A DNA stretch of 64,000 nt from Sneathiella sp. HT1-7 (GCF_020731145.1 NZ_JAJFZN010000003.1:372001-436000), one strand, 5' to 3'; shown: positions 46,414-55,727, counted from the stretch's first letter. Numbers and translations: made by a program. The notes: generated by a model from the letters alone, not told the origin.

Positions 46414-47576
46414 GACTTGGCAAGGCCGCTGTTGGGTTGAGTTTACTGGTTTCGGCATGTGCAGGCACTGGCCAGGTCGGTGATGTGAAACCGGGTGACG
46501 AACCGGAGCTGACAACCGTAGAGGCTGGTCTGCGTATGAAGATGGATGAGGCGGAACGAAGTTTCGCCGCCAGCGCCTTGATTATCAAGGATCCTGAACT
46601 GCAGAACTATCTCGACGGGGTTGTCTGCCGGCTTGCAGAGAAAATTTGCCCGGATATACGTCTCTATATTGTTAAAATTCCCTATTTCAACGCATCCATG
46701 GCGCCGAATGGTGTTATGCAGGTCTGGACGGGATTATTGTTGCGGGTGGAGAACGAGGCGCAGCTCGCAACGGTTCTCGCACATGAGTTGGCCCATTACA
46801 AGAAACGCCATTCCATCAAGATGTGGAACAGCGCGCGGAATACGACGGATTTTCTGGCCTTTTTTTCGATCGCCACGGGCGGTATAGGATATGGCTTTGT
46901 AGGCCTTGCGGCGGGTCTTGGCGCCGCCGGATCAATTCAGGCCTATTCGCGGGATCTGGAAAATGAGGCGGATGAAATCGGTCAGGATTACCTTTATGAT
47001 GCCGGTTACGATCCGGCGGAGGCGGGCCAGCTTTGGGAGAAGATAAAAGGCGAGGCGGAAGCGGGAGATCGTGAGTCTACGGCCATTTTCTTTGCGTCAC
47101 ACCCGCCGGCCGAGGATCGGATAGAGAACCTGAAGTCAAGAGCGGAAGCCTACCCGGCGCGCCCGCTTCAGGCGCAGCAGAGAGCTGACGATAAATTTCG
47201 CAAACTTGTTGATGCCCGCTGGCAAAGCTGGGTTGAGGACTTGATCGATACGGGATCATATGAAGAGACGCTGTTTGTCATCGACAATCTGGAAACGCGG
47301 GAGTTTAGCCCGGCGGCACTTGATTTCTACCGCGGCGATGTATACCGCCGGCGGAGCAATGAGGGCGATCTCGACAAGGCGAAGGAAGCCTACCTCATGG
47401 CGGCGAAATTCCCGGAAGCGCCCGCCAAAACATATAAAAACCTCGGCCTTGTCGCCAAGCGTCAGAAGGAAGATGGCAAGGCCATCGAGTATTTAGAAAT
47501 TTACCTCGCTCGCTATCCGGAAGCATCAGATCGCTTCCTGGTCGAGTCATACATCAAGCAATTGAGGGAATCATGA
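46410..47576 (+). CDS. M48-family metalloprotease lipoprotein with TPR-like tail
   Basis: This 388-residue protein has a lipobox LLVSAC at the N-terminus, a gluzincin protease domain with the zinc motif HELAHYKKRHS (H125, E126, H129), and a third ligand Glu in LENEADEIGQDY. TPR-like helices lie at the C-terminus. This layout is like BepA/LoiP-type periplasmic proteases that check outer-membrane protein or LPS assembly. It is coupled by ATGA overlaps to lipoprotein genes on both sides, so it likely works with them at the outer membrane. Confidence 0.88.
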   Translation: MRLGKAAVGLSLLVSACAGTGQVGDVKPGDEPELTTVEAGLRMKMDEAERSFAASALIIKDPELQNYLDGVVCRLAEKICPDIRLYIVKIPYFNASMAPNGVMQVWTGLLLRVENEAQLATVLAHELAHYKKRHSIKMWNSARNTTDFLAFFSIATGGIGYGFVGLAAGLGAAGSIQAYSRDLENEADEIGQDYLYDAGYDPAEAGQLWEKIKGEAEAGDRESTAIFFASHPPAEDRIENLKSRAEAYPARPLQAQQRADDKFRKLVDARWQSWVEDLIDTGSYEETLFVIDNLETREFSPAALDFYRGDVYRRRSNEGDLDKAKEAYLMAAKFPEAPAKTYKNLGLVAKRQKEDGKAIEYLEIYLARYPEASDRFLVESYIKQLRES

Positions 47577-48148
47577 GACATTTTATCATCCTACTGCTTA
47601 CCCTGACGATAGCCAGCTGTGCACCGACGTTCCAGCTTAAGCAAACGGGTCAGAGTTCCATGTGGAACAGCTATTCGGTGGTGACATCGGAATATATCAA
47701 TGAGTTGAAGACCGATAAATCCGTCATGTGGACGCAGGACGGGCCCATCCTGGAAAGAGTGGAGTTCTGGGCTCCGATATCGGATGGGGAGAAATTGCCA
47801 TTTGTCTTTCTTGGCGGGAATGAGGAGCGCGCGGAAACCTTCCGTTCCGACATGACACCGGAAGAGATTGTCGAGTTGGTTCGGAACGGTTTCTCCCTGA
47901 CGCCGTCAACGCCCACTTTCATTGGCAATCTCCAACCGGCGTCGTTCGGCGATAGGCAGGGATATCTGATTGATCTCAATCTGTCCTCCAAGGATGGATC
48001 GGATTTTAAGGGCAATCTCCTGTTCGCGACAATAAACGGCAAGTTAATGGCGGTCTTTTTCGCGGCCCGGGAAACGCATTACTATGAAGCACGGCGCCCT
48101 TATTTTGATAGCGTTGTCCAATCCATAAGAGTTAGCGGCGACGCTTAA
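47573..48148 (+). CDS. Predicted lipoprotein, third gene of the envelope operon
   Basis: This 191-residue protein has a short signal and lipobox TIASC (lipidated cysteine near residue 16). The mature domain has a PsbP/DUF1795-like alternation of strands and no catalytic motif. It opens with CAPTFQLKQTG after the lipobox, similar to CAPTFTESKTA in the first lipoprotein of the operon. It overlaps the protease gene by 4 bp and is followed by a strong terminator. Family unknown. Confidence 0.72.
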   Translation: MRHFIILLLTLTIASCAPTFQLKQTGQSSMWNSYSVVTSEYINELKTDKSVMWTQDGPILERVEFWAPISDGEKLPFVFLGGNEERAETFRSDMTPEEIVELVRNGFSLTPSTPTFIGNLQPASFGDRQGYLIDLNLSSKDGSDFKGNLLFATINGKLMAVFFAARETHYYEARRPYFDSVVQSIRVSGDA

Positions 48149-48171
48149 CAATCTGGACGTCGTCAAACAAG

Positions 48172-48202
48172 AAAGCCGGGGAATTCCCCGGCTTTTCTTT
48201 TT
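48172..48202 (+). terminator. Rho-independent terminator of the lipoprotein operon
   Basis: AAAGCCGGGG (48172-48181) and CCCCGGCTTT form a perfect 10-bp stem with an AATT loop, followed by a T-rich tract. It lies 23 bp after the third lipoprotein stop. Confidence 0.92.
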
Positions 48203-48286
48203 TCTGGGCGACGTTGCTTGCATAATGTGTTTGTATCCATATCTGTGGAGGGCGCAGGTCAGATAACAGGAAAAACAGGGAAAGAC

Positions 48287-49297
48287 ATGTCGACAATGAA
48301 TAAACAATATCGTCTCGCCGCACGGCCCGTTGGCGTCCCGAAGGACAGCGACTGGAATTTTACAACGGAAGAGCTGCCGGAAATTGGCGCCGACGAGGTG
48401 CTGGTGAAAATTCATTATGCCTCTCTCGACCCCGCCATGCGTGGTTGGATGAATGAAGGTCGTTCCTATATTCCACCGGTCAAGATCGGCGAGGTAATGC
48501 GCGCCGGTACAGTGGGCGAGGTCATTGCCTCTAACAGTACAGATTTCAAGGCGGGCGATTTCGTGAGTGGCATGCTTGGTATTCAGCAATATGCCAAGGC
48601 GCTGGCGAAGGACCTCACTAAAATCGATCCGAACCTCGCGCCGATTGAAACCTATCTTGGGGGCCTCGGCATGCCGGGTCTGACCGCCTATTTTGGCCTC
48701 TTGGACGTTGGCGCGGTGAAGGAGGGCGATACGGTGCTTGTCTCGGGCGCGGCCGGGGCTGTTGGCTCTCTTGTCGGCCAGATCGCCAAGATCAAGGGCG
48801 CGCGCGCCGTCGGTATCGCGGGCGGAGCCGAAAAATGCGCCTATGTGGTTGATGAACTCGGCTTTGATGCCTGTCTCGATTACAAATCCGACAGCTTCAT
48901 GCAGGATTTGAAAGAACCGCTCAAAAACGGTGTCGATGTTTATTTTGATAACGTCGGCGGAGAAATCTTGGATATCGCACTCGCCCGCATCAACCGTCAT
49001 GCCCGTATCGTGATTTGTGGCGCGATTTCCCAATATAATAATACGACGCCCATGTACGGCCCGCGCAATTACATCAATCTTCTGGTCCATCACGCGCGCA
49101 TGGAAGGCTTCGTCGTGTTTGACTATATCAAGCGCTATGGCGAAGGGGTGCAGGAGTTAGCGAAATGGTACAGCGAGGGCAAACTCAAGTTCCGCACGCA
49201 AACAGAGACGGGTATTGAGAACTTCCCGTCTGTGCTCCTGAAGCTGTTCAAGGGTGAGAATACAGGAAAACTGGTCCTGAAAGTTCTAGATGACTGA
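48287..49297 (+). CDS. MDR-family NADP-dependent oxidoreductase (CurA/PTGR-like)
   Basis: This zinc-independent medium-chain reductase is predicted to reduce the C=C bond of alpha,beta-unsaturated carbonyls with NADPH. The ATG at 48287 gives 336 residues starting MSTMNKQYRLAARPVG; an earlier in-frame start is not conserved. Cofactor residues are in VLVSGAAGAVGSLVGQIAK, followed by DVYFDNVGGEILDIAL and ICGAISQYNN. It is monocistronic, bounded by terminators on both sides. Confidence 0.9.
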   Translation: MSTMNKQYRLAARPVGVPKDSDWNFTTEELPEIGADEVLVKIHYASLDPAMRGWMNEGRSYIPPVKIGEVMRAGTVGEVIASNSTDFKAGDFVSGMLGIQQYAKALAKDLTKIDPNLAPIETYLGGLGMPGLTAYFGLLDVGAVKEGDTVLVSGAAGAVGSLVGQIAKIKGARAVGIAGGAEKCAYVVDELGFDACLDYKSDSFMQDLKEPLKNGVDVYFDNVGGEILDIALARINRHARIVICGAISQYNNTTPMYGPRNYINLLVHHARMEGFVVFDYIKRYGEGVQELAKWYSEGKLKFRTQTETGIENFPSVLLKLFKGENTGKLVLKVLDD

Positions 49298-49325
49298 CAG
49301 ATAAGCGTTTTTCGGGTATGATGGA

Positions 49326-49355
49326 GGCGTCGCCGATTTACGGCGGCGCCTTTTC
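49326..49355 (+). terminator. Rho-independent terminator after the MDR oxidoreductase
   Basis: GGCGTCGCCG (from 49326) pairs with CGGCGGCGCC over 10 positions, including one G-U, with a 5-base loop and a TTTTCTCT tail. It lies about 30 bp after the stop codon. Confidence 0.88.
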
Positions 49356-49400
49356 TCTGTAGGCTTCTATAGAGGCGTTGCGTAGCGTGAAAGACGGTCA

Positions 49401-50636
49401 ATGGAGTCACTCGAGCTAATCCTGATACTGGTATCCTTCCTTTTTTTGATTGGGTGTCTTCTAACGCCCATCGCGGACCGGTTAGGTGCGCCGTTTCTGC
49501 TTCTTTTCCTCTGTATTGGGATGCTCATGGGCGAGGACGGAATTGGCCGGGTTCGCTTCGATGATTTCAATCTTGCCTATAACATTGGATCCATCGCGCT
49601 GGCCTTGATCCTCTTTTCCGGTGGCCTTGATACCAGCCGGGAGATTTTCAGGAAGGCTGCCGCGCCGGCGATGGCGCTGGCGACCTTTGGTGTCGTGGCA
49701 ACAACTGTCATTGTTGGTGTCCTGATTCATTTCCTCTTTGGTTTGCCGCTCGCCATTGCGCTGTTGCTGGGCGCGGTGGTGGGCTCAACGGATGCGGCGG
49801 CGACGTTTCTTTTGCTGCGGCAGAGGAATATCAAGCTGAAAGACGGTTTGGGGGAGACCCTGATGGTGGAGGCGGGGATCAATGACCCGATGGCCATCTT
49901 CCTGACGATCACTATGGTGGCGATTGTTGATAACGATCTGCCTGTCGATCTGCCGACGCTGATCAGTTTCCTGCCGGAGCTTGCGCGGCAGCTAGGTTTA
50001 GGTTTGGTTGCGGGCATTGTCGGCGGTGTTGTGACCGCATTTCTGATCAACCGGGTCAAGATGCCGGTCAGCTTGTTCGCACCCTTTGCCATGGCGTCGG
50101 CCTTGCTTCTCTTCAACATGACCGCTCTGGGTGGCGGCAGTGGCTTTCTCGCCGTTTTCATCTGCGGTGCGGTCCTGCGCGACCGGATGACACACCAGAC
50201 AGAACGGGTCCGGCAGTTCCATGATGGTCTCTCCTGGATTTGCCAAATCGTCCTCTTTTTGATGCTGGGGTTATTAGTCTCACCGACCGATGTACTGGAT
50301 CACATTCCTCTTGGGCTTGGCGTTGCCGTTCTGTTGATCTTTATCGCCCGGCCGCTGGCGACAACGCTCTCCTTGACGCCGTTCCGCATTGGCTGGCGGC
50401 AGCAGGCTTTCGTCGGCTGGGTGGGCTTGCGCGGTGCGGTGCCGATCTTCCTTGCCATCATTCCGGTGATCAGTCCGGGGCCGCTCAGTTCAGGCTTTTT
50501 CGATGTGGTTTTTGTTGTGGTAGTTGCTTCACTTTTCCTGCAGGGCTGGACACTCTCATTGGTGGCAGGCTGGCTTGGCCTGATCGCGGAGTCGGACGAG
50601 GAGCCGGTGCTCCCCCTCAGCGAAGGCAAGGATTGA
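49401..50636 (+). CDS. CPA1-type cation:proton antiporter (NhaP2/CvrA-like)
   Basis: This 411-residue inner-membrane antiporter has about 12 helices. LGAVVGSTDAAATF and MVEAGINDPMAIFLTI hold the unwound-helix and the Asp ion-binding residues of the NhaP2-like branch. It is shorter than E. coli CvrA, lacking the C-terminal TrkA-C regulatory domain. It is predicted to exchange K+ or Na+ for protons. Next gene is prfC after 111 bp, with no clear terminator. Confidence 0.9.
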   Translation: MESLELILILVSFLFLIGCLLTPIADRLGAPFLLLFLCIGMLMGEDGIGRVRFDDFNLAYNIGSIALALILFSGGLDTSREIFRKAAAPAMALATFGVVATTVIVGVLIHFLFGLPLAIALLLGAVVGSTDAAATFLLLRQRNIKLKDGLGETLMVEAGINDPMAIFLTITMVAIVDNDLPVDLPTLISFLPELARQLGLGLVAGIVGGVVTAFLINRVKMPVSLFAPFAMASALLLFNMTALGGGSGFLAVFICGAVLRDRMTHQTERVRQFHDGLSWICQIVLFLMLGLLVSPTDVLDHIPLGLGVAVLLIFIARPLATTLSLTPFRIGWRQQAFVGWVGLRGAVPIFLAIIPVISPGPLSSGFFDVVFVVVVASLFLQGWTLSLVAGWLGLIAESDEEPVLPLSEGKD

Positions 50637-50747
50637 TTTTTAACCCAATAAGCCTTATTTAAGCGCGGGTCTGCGACGGAAAATTTCCTACTGCAGGCTC
50701 TTTTTAATCCCGTGCCGGATGAACCCGGGCGGGGATCAGGACATATC

Positions 50748-52337
50748 ATGACGATGCTGGAAGAACGGGTCGCAAATCGGCGGACCTTCGCAATCATTGC
50801 CCATCCGGATGCGGGCAAGACGACATTGACCGAAAAGCTGCTGTTGTTCGGCGGTGCCATTCAGCTTGCCGGCGCTGTGAAAACGCGCGGGGAACAGCGA
50901 CGTGCGCGCTCTGACTGGATGAAAGTGGAGCGTGAGCGTGGCATTTCTGTTGCTTCTTCCGTCATGACTTTCGACTACCGCGAGAAGACGTTTAATTTGC
51001 TCGACACGCCGGGCCATGAGGATTTCAGTGAGGATACCTACCGCACGCTAACAGCGGTCGATAGCGCCGTGATGGTGCTCGACGGGGCGAAGGGTATTGA
51101 GAGCCAGACACGCAAGCTGTTTGAAGTTTGTCGTCTGCGTGATATGCCGATTACAACCTTTATCAATAAGTTTGACCGAGAAGCGCTGGATCCGTTTGAT
51201 TTGCTGGATGATATTGAACAAACGCTGGCGCTCGACGTGGTGCCGGCAAGTTGGCCGATTGGTATGGGCCGGAATTTTCTCGGCTGTTATGATCTGTTTA
51301 ACGACCGACTGGTGCTGGTTTCCAAGGGAAAGGGGAACCATCTCGATGAAGGGGTGACTTGTAATGGACTTGATGACCCGAAACTTGATGAGTTGCTTCC
51401 CGCCGCTGAGGTTGCCAAGCTGCGCGAAGATATAGAAATGGTCCGCGGATTGTGCCCTGAATTTGATATGCAGGCCTTTCTTGAAGGCACAATGACTCCG
51501 GTCTATTTCGGCAGCGCCATCAATAATTTCGGCGTGGAAACGTTGCTGAATGGTCTTACCGAAGCCGCCCCAAGCCCCCGCGCGGCACCGACTGCGGGGC
51601 GTGACATTTCACCATTAGAAAACAAGGTCAGCGGCTTTATTTTCAAGATACAGGCAAATATGGATCCGAAACACCGCGACCGCATTGCCTTTATGCGGCT
51701 TGTGTCCGGACATTTTAAACGCGGCGCGAAGCTGAAACATATCCGTAGCGACAAGATCATGAATATCCATAATCCGGTGCTTTTCCTCGCGCAGGATCGG
51801 GAACTGGCGGAGGAAGCCTGGCCCGGTGATATCATCGGTATTCCCAACCATGGCAACCTGCGTATCGGCGACGCCCTGACGGAGGGGGAAGAAATACGCT
51901 TTACCGGTATCCCGAGTTTTGCGCCTGAGCTATTGCAGAAGGTGCGCCCCGTCGATCCGATGCGCGCAAAGCATCTGGGTCGGGCACTGATCCAACTCGC
52001 GGAGGAGGGGGCTGCCCGTACATTTAAGACGCGCATGGGGTCGGACTGGGTGGTCGGTGTTGTTGGCGCGTTGCAGTTTGAAGTGCTGGCGGATCGTATC
52101 CGCACGGAATATGATATCCCGGTTAATTTTGAACAGACCGAACTTTACACCGCTCGGTGGGTGGAATGTGATGATACGCGGGAGATGAAGAAATTCCTTG
52201 ATGGAAATCAGGCCTCGCTCGCAGAGGATCATGACGACGCACCGGTGTTCCTGGCACGCAATAGCTGGCATCTGGAACGGGCCGAAAAAGACTGGCCGAA
52301 AATCAAATTCCTGAAGACTAAAGAGCAATCCGCTTGA
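50748..52337 (+). CDS. prfC: Peptide chain release factor 3
   Basis: RF3 is a GTPase that recycles RF1/RF2 from the ribosome after termination. The ATG at 50748, with AGGA upstream, gives 529 residues, the normal length; the upstream GTG at 50712 is rejected. GTPase motifs are AHPDAGKTTLTEKLL, the G3 DTPGHEDF and the G4 NKFD, followed by domain II and the RF3 C-terminal domain. It lies 24 bp before the yajQ-like gene on the same strand. Confidence 0.95.
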   Translation: MTMLEERVANRRTFAIIAHPDAGKTTLTEKLLLFGGAIQLAGAVKTRGEQRRARSDWMKVERERGISVASSVMTFDYREKTFNLLDTPGHEDFSEDTYRTLTAVDSAVMVLDGAKGIESQTRKLFEVCRLRDMPITTFINKFDREALDPFDLLDDIEQTLALDVVPASWPIGMGRNFLGCYDLFNDRLVLVSKGKGNHLDEGVTCNGLDDPKLDELLPAAEVAKLREDIEMVRGLCPEFDMQAFLEGTMTPVYFGSAINNFGVETLLNGLTEAAPSPRAAPTAGRDISPLENKVSGFIFKIQANMDPKHRDRIAFMRLVSGHFKRGAKLKHIRSDKIMNIHNPVLFLAQDRELAEEAWPGDIIGIPNHGNLRIGDALTEGEEIRFTGIPSFAPELLQKVRPVDPMRAKHLGRALIQLAEEGAARTFKTRMGSDWVVGVVGALQFEVLADRIRTEYDIPVNFEQTELYTARWVECDDTREMKKFLDGNQASLAEDHDDAPVFLARNSWHLERAEKDWPKIKFLKTKEQSA

Positions 52338-52361
52338 TACACGGAAACGAAGGAGAAACCC

Positions 52362-52847
52362 ATGCCCTCATTTGATATTGTCTCGAAAACCGAAATGGCG
52401 GAAGTTGATAACGCGCTGAATAACATTCGTCGGGAAATAGAGACCCGCTATGATTTTAAGGGCAGCAACTGCACGATTGATCGCGCCGAGCAGGCCATAA
52501 CCATTCATGCAGATGATGATCTTAAGCTGAAACAGATGCATGAGTTGCTGGCAACGCATTTGACCCGCCGGAAAGTCGACGCCGGCGTTCTTGATTACCA
52601 GACGCCGGAGAAATCTGCCGGTCAAAGCGTTCGGCAGGTCGTGATCGTCCGGGAGGGTATCGATAAGGATCTCGCGAAAAAGCTGGTCAAAGAAATAAAA
52701 GGCTCCAAGATCAAGGTGCAGGTATCAATCCAAGGGGACGAGCTACGCGTTACCGGCAAGAAGCGTGATGACCTGCAGGAAACCATTGCCTTCTGCAAGG
52801 GGCTCAAACAGGAACTTCCCCTGCAATATGTGAATTTCCGCGACTGA
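52362..52847 (+). CDS. YajQ family nucleotide-binding protein
   Basis: This 161-residue YajQ/XC_3703-like protein has a duplicated alpha/beta fold: MPSFDIVSKTEMAEVDNALN, then IETRYDFKGSNCTI and the C-terminal VQVSIQGDELRVTGKKRDD. Some members bind c-di-GMP and act as effectors; whether this one does is unknown. AAGGAGAAACCC precedes the ATG. Co-transcription with prfC is likely. It converges on a lipoprotein gene 4 bp away. Confidence 0.92.
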   Translation: MPSFDIVSKTEMAEVDNALNNIRREIETRYDFKGSNCTIDRAEQAITIHADDDLKLKQMHELLATHLTRRKVDAGVLDYQTPEKSAGQSVRQVVIVREGIDKDLAKKLVKEIKGSKIKVQVSIQGDELRVTGKKRDDLQETIAFCKGLKQELPLQYVNFRD

Positions 52848-52851
52848 GGCG

Positions 52852-53361
52852 TTACGGCATAGGGCCAAAGGTGCGATTCATTATCTTTGGCGGACCGTCT
52901 TCATATATCTGCATGATGGCAATTTCACCGTATTTGTCCGGTTGGCGATCTTTCCCGCCGAGTTGACCGTAGATGCTCTGCAGATTATCAGTGTTGCCGA
53001 CCCACATCACCGTTTTGCCAGGGTTTTCCATGATTAATCGCTCAGCCACGTTACTGATCTCGATCACCCGCAGCTTGATCCCGCGCTGCGCGATCAGTGG
53101 CTTGACCGTATCAAGATTGCGCTTTTTATCAGGGCTGTAGATCACGTCGATATCTAAGTCGGCAACGGCAGCGGGTAGGGCCTCGGCGCGGGCGATGCCC
53201 TTTTCATTGAGGTCGGTCGCAAAGGGCGCGCGATCTGCATGACGCAAGAGAATGACTGTCGTTTCAGTGCCGGGCGGAGAGTTGACCGTACTACAGGCAG
53301 AAAGAAGAAAAATAACGCTAAAGGCAGTCAGAACACCAAGTATAAATCGTTTTCCAATCAT
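52852..53361 (-). CDS. Histidine-phosphatase-like lipoprotein
   Basis: From the ATG at 53361 (GGGGA four bases upstream) the protein has 169 residues: a lipobox FLLSAC and a compact histidine phosphatase domain. The catalytic motif is LLRHADRAPF, with RHAD in place of the usual RHG. The second catalytic His region appears as MWVGNTDNL rather than a clear GH motif, so the second histidine may be missing and activity reduced. An upstream extension to 53442 is rejected. It is probably at the periplasmic face of a membrane. Confidence 0.78.
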   Translation of the reverse strand: MIGKRFILGVLTAFSVIFLLSACSTVNSPPGTETTVILLRHADRAPFATDLNEKGIARAEALPAAVADLDIDVIYSPDKKRNLDTVKPLIAQRGIKLRVIEISNVAERLIMENPGKTVMWVGNTDNLQSIYGQLGGKDRQPDKYGEIAIMQIYEDGPPKIMNRTFGPMP

Positions 53362-53528
53362 AAAATCCCCTTCCGGCAGCATTTCCCGCATTCTTATAAT
53401 AAAGATACCTGATATTTGCACAATGTGACAAATAAAGGCCATTTTCAGGCGATCATATTGGTGCCTGATTTTGATTTTAACGCTAGTTCCATTCGATAAA
53501 AAATTATTCTTTAGGTGGAGCGTTTTTC

Positions 53529-54167
53529 ATGATCGATTTAATTCATACCATTCTTAAATTTACCCATATCATTAGCCTAACGTTAGGTGTAGGGGGCGCT
53601 ATTATTGCCGATCTGTTTGTTATTGGATTGTTGAACAAAGCCATTACACGACAGGAACTGAGATTACTTGAAAACTTGGAGAAGTTTGTATTCGTAGGGT
53701 TGATGTTACTCTGGATTTCGGGTGTCGGCTTTTTTGTCGAGTATCAGCTGTTCAATCCGGAAAAGCTGTCAAATCCGAAGATATTGGCGAAGCTGACGAT
53801 TGTCATGATTGTGACTCTGAACGGCCTTCTGTTTCATATGTTCTTTCATAACAGGGTTTTCCAGGAAGGGCTGGTCATCGTGAAGTTGCCGCCGCTTACT
53901 TACTACAGTTTGATTTTATTCGGGACGATCAGCAGTTTCAGCTGGATAGGAGCAATGACCCTGGGGGCCGTGTCACAGTTGAACGACATCTTTCCCTATA
54001 TCCAGATCATGGTCGGTTATCTTGCGATTGTCGCGTGCGGGATGATCAGTGGCTTGATGTTTGCCACTTTCAAAAGATGGCATGTGAACCGTAATCCCGA
54101 AATGATGGTTTCAGCCGCAGGGGAAAAGAAGTTCCAAGCACCGCCGCAATTTGCACTAAAGCGTTAA
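53529..54167 (+). CDS. Hypothetical polytopic membrane protein
   Basis: This 212-residue protein has five to six membrane helices, His residues in or near helices (FTHII, LFHMFFHNRVF) and a short basic-then-polar C-tail. I do not recognise the family; the His spacing is compatible with a haem- or metal-containing membrane protein, but this is speculative. AGGTGGAG precedes the ATG. It stands alone and converges on the MBL hydrolase. Confidence 0.65.
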   Translation: MIDLIHTILKFTHIISLTLGVGGAIIADLFVIGLLNKAITRQELRLLENLEKFVFVGLMLLWISGVGFFVEYQLFNPEKLSNPKILAKLTIVMIVTLNGLLFHMFFHNRVFQEGLVIVKLPPLTYYSLILFGTISSFSWIGAMTLGAVSQLNDIFPYIQIMVGYLAIVACGMISGLMFATFKRWHVNRNPEMMVSAAGEKKFQAPPQFALKR

Positions 54168-54211
54168 GGTGAAGCAAGTTGATCCGGGCTCGGTGTCCGG
54201 ATCAGCTATTT

Positions 54212-55108
54212 TCAAGCCAGTGAATATAATGCTGTCTCCGCCGCCCCCTCTTTGGTCGCTATGTCGCCGGTTTCGATCATATGCAGGATATGCGCATAGA
54301 CCGAGCGGGCCGCAGCCGGATGCAGGTTTACCGGTACATCCACATACATTCTTTTCACCATATCCGGGATTGTCATTGGGCCGTTGCTCAAGCAGCTGCG
54401 GATCTGGTCCATGCGTTCGTGCCGGTGGGCAATCAGGGCCTCAACAAAGGGTTTGGTTTCGGTGATCGCAGGGCCATGGGTTGGCCAGTAGGTATCATAA
54501 TCAAAGCCCAGCAATTTCTCGAGACTTTGCATATATTGGCTCATATTTCCATCAGGCGGAGAGACGACCGTGGTTGACCAGCCCATCACATGATCGCCGG
54601 TAAAGAGAGTATTCTCTTCGCGCAAACCAAAACAGACATGATTTGAGAGATGTCCCGGCGTATGAATGGCATCGACGGTCCAGCCATTGCCGAGAATGAC
54701 GTCGCCATCTTCCAGCTTCACATCGGGCATGAAGTCTGTATCGCCGCCTTCTTCGATTTTGAATTCGGACACGCCGCTTCCGTGGGGGCCAAAGCCATAG
54801 GTTTTGGCGCCGGTTAGCTGCTTTAAGGGCTCGGCCGCGGGGGAGTGATCATGATGGGTATGGGTGATAAGAATATGGGTTACCATCTCTCCCTTCAGCG
54901 CCGCCATTAACGCGCCGACATGTGCCCCGTCGAGTGGGCCGGGATCAACAACCGCCACTTCACCGCGCCCTATAATATAGGTGCCGGTACCGTGAAAGGT
55001 GAAAGCGCTCGGATTATGGGCGATCACCCGGCGGATCAGCGGGCTAAGCTCCTCCGCCACGCCATATTCAAACTCGAATTCTCTTTTGAAGGGGACTTTA
55101 ACTGCCAT
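54212..55108 (-). CDS. Metallo-beta-lactamase-fold hydrolase
   Basis: This 298-residue MBL hydrolase has the metal motif HILITHTHHDHSPAAEPL, downstream metal ligands in DAIHTPGHLSNHVCF and FTGDHVMGWST, and a C-terminal winged-helix-like tail (VKRMYVDVP) typical of the LACTB2-like and RNase-related subgroup. The substrate could be RNA, a thioester or a small ester. GGAAAGCAGGATC precedes the ATG. It is the last gene before the tandem paralogue family and reads away from it. Confidence 0.88.
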   Translation of the reverse strand: MAVKVPFKREFEFEYGVAEELSPLIRRVIAHNPSAFTFHGTGTYIIGRGEVAVVDPGPLDGAHVGALMAALKGEMVTHILITHTHHDHSPAAEPLKQLTGAKTYGFGPHGSGVSEFKIEEGGDTDFMPDVKLEDGDVILGNGWTVDAIHTPGHLSNHVCFGLREENTLFTGDHVMGWSTTVVSPPDGNMSQYMQSLEKLLGFDYDTYWPTHGPAITETKPFVEALIAHRHERMDQIRSCLSNGPMTIPDMVKRMYVDVPVNLHPAAARSVYAHILHMIETGDIATKEGAAETALYSLA

Positions 55109-55188
55109 GATCCTGCTTTCCGGTTTTTAGTGATTGTAACCAATCGAGCGGGAGCGGCAACAGGAACTTTTTTCAAATTAAGATGGAT

Positions 55189-55665
55189 TTACTGCCGACT
55201 TAAGGAATTCATCAGTCTAAATGATTGAGACGGCTTATTTGCAACGCCGTGAATGTTGGAGAGAATAAAGTTTTTCGCCTCATCCATACAATGTGTCGTT
55301 GTTGAGGTAAGTTCGATATCTTTCAAATGGGCGACGGCTTGGGTAAGCTTGATGATGTTGAGATAAGCGGATTCGTTGGTGACGGAGACGCTTACGATCC
55401 GTCGTATGCCAGCTTCCAGAGTAATATCACCCAAAATATGCATATCTTCGTAGGAGAATTCATCCTCATGTCCACGCCGATTATCAAGTATCGCAAAATA
55501 GTTGGAGGAGGGATTATCCCCAAGCGTCTTCCGATAGACCGGGATGCGATGTTCGCGGCTGATCGGTCCCGTTGCTGTCATGAAATGTACATGTTCGCCA
55601 TAACACTCCAGCGTCTCATAGCTGATGTTGGCGAATGCGCCTGAGGAGATTTTGCGTCCTTGCAT
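55189..55665 (-). CDS. Tandem paralogue A of an unrecognised small protein family
   Basis: From the ATG at 55665 (GGGA ten bases upstream) the protein has 158 residues, the same as paralogue B. It opens MQGRKISSGAFANISYETLE. A central strand YFAILDNRRGHED and a later RRIVSVSVTNES precede a C-terminal helix with MDEAKNFIL. This alternation resembles STAS/SpoIIAA-like folds, an inference without a search. No signal peptide or membrane segment. It shares about 60 bp of upstream sequence with paralogue B. Function unknown. Confidence 0.72.
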   Translation of the reverse strand: MQGRKISSGAFANISYETLECYGEHVHFMTATGPISREHRIPVYRKTLGDNPSSNYFAILDNRRGHEDEFSYEDMHILGDITLEAGIRRIVSVSVTNESAYLNIIKLTQAVAHLKDIELTSTTTHCMDEAKNFILSNIHGVANKPSQSFRLMNSLSRQ

Positions 55666-55727
55666 GTTCTTTCCCGTATTAGTTTCGAGCATTTATTTAA
55701 TACTGACAGTTACTAATACTTTGTGAA
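55666..55727 (-). promoter_or_regulatory. Upstream block A, conserved with block B
   Basis: Reading on the minus strand into paralogue A, this block shares its spacing and most bases with the block before paralogue B. Common elements in order are TTCA-nn-AAGT-n-TTAG-n-AACT, then TTAAAT, then CTAAT-n-CGGGAA about 8 bases before the ATG. Sequence conservation outside the coding region points to a duplicated promoter and ribosome-binding region. Confidence 0.6.

Noticed and set aside
48044-49093. Long minus-strand open frame opposite the MDR oxidoreductase
   Set aside because: It spans the terminator and two unrelated genes on the other strand and has no domain or ribosome site.
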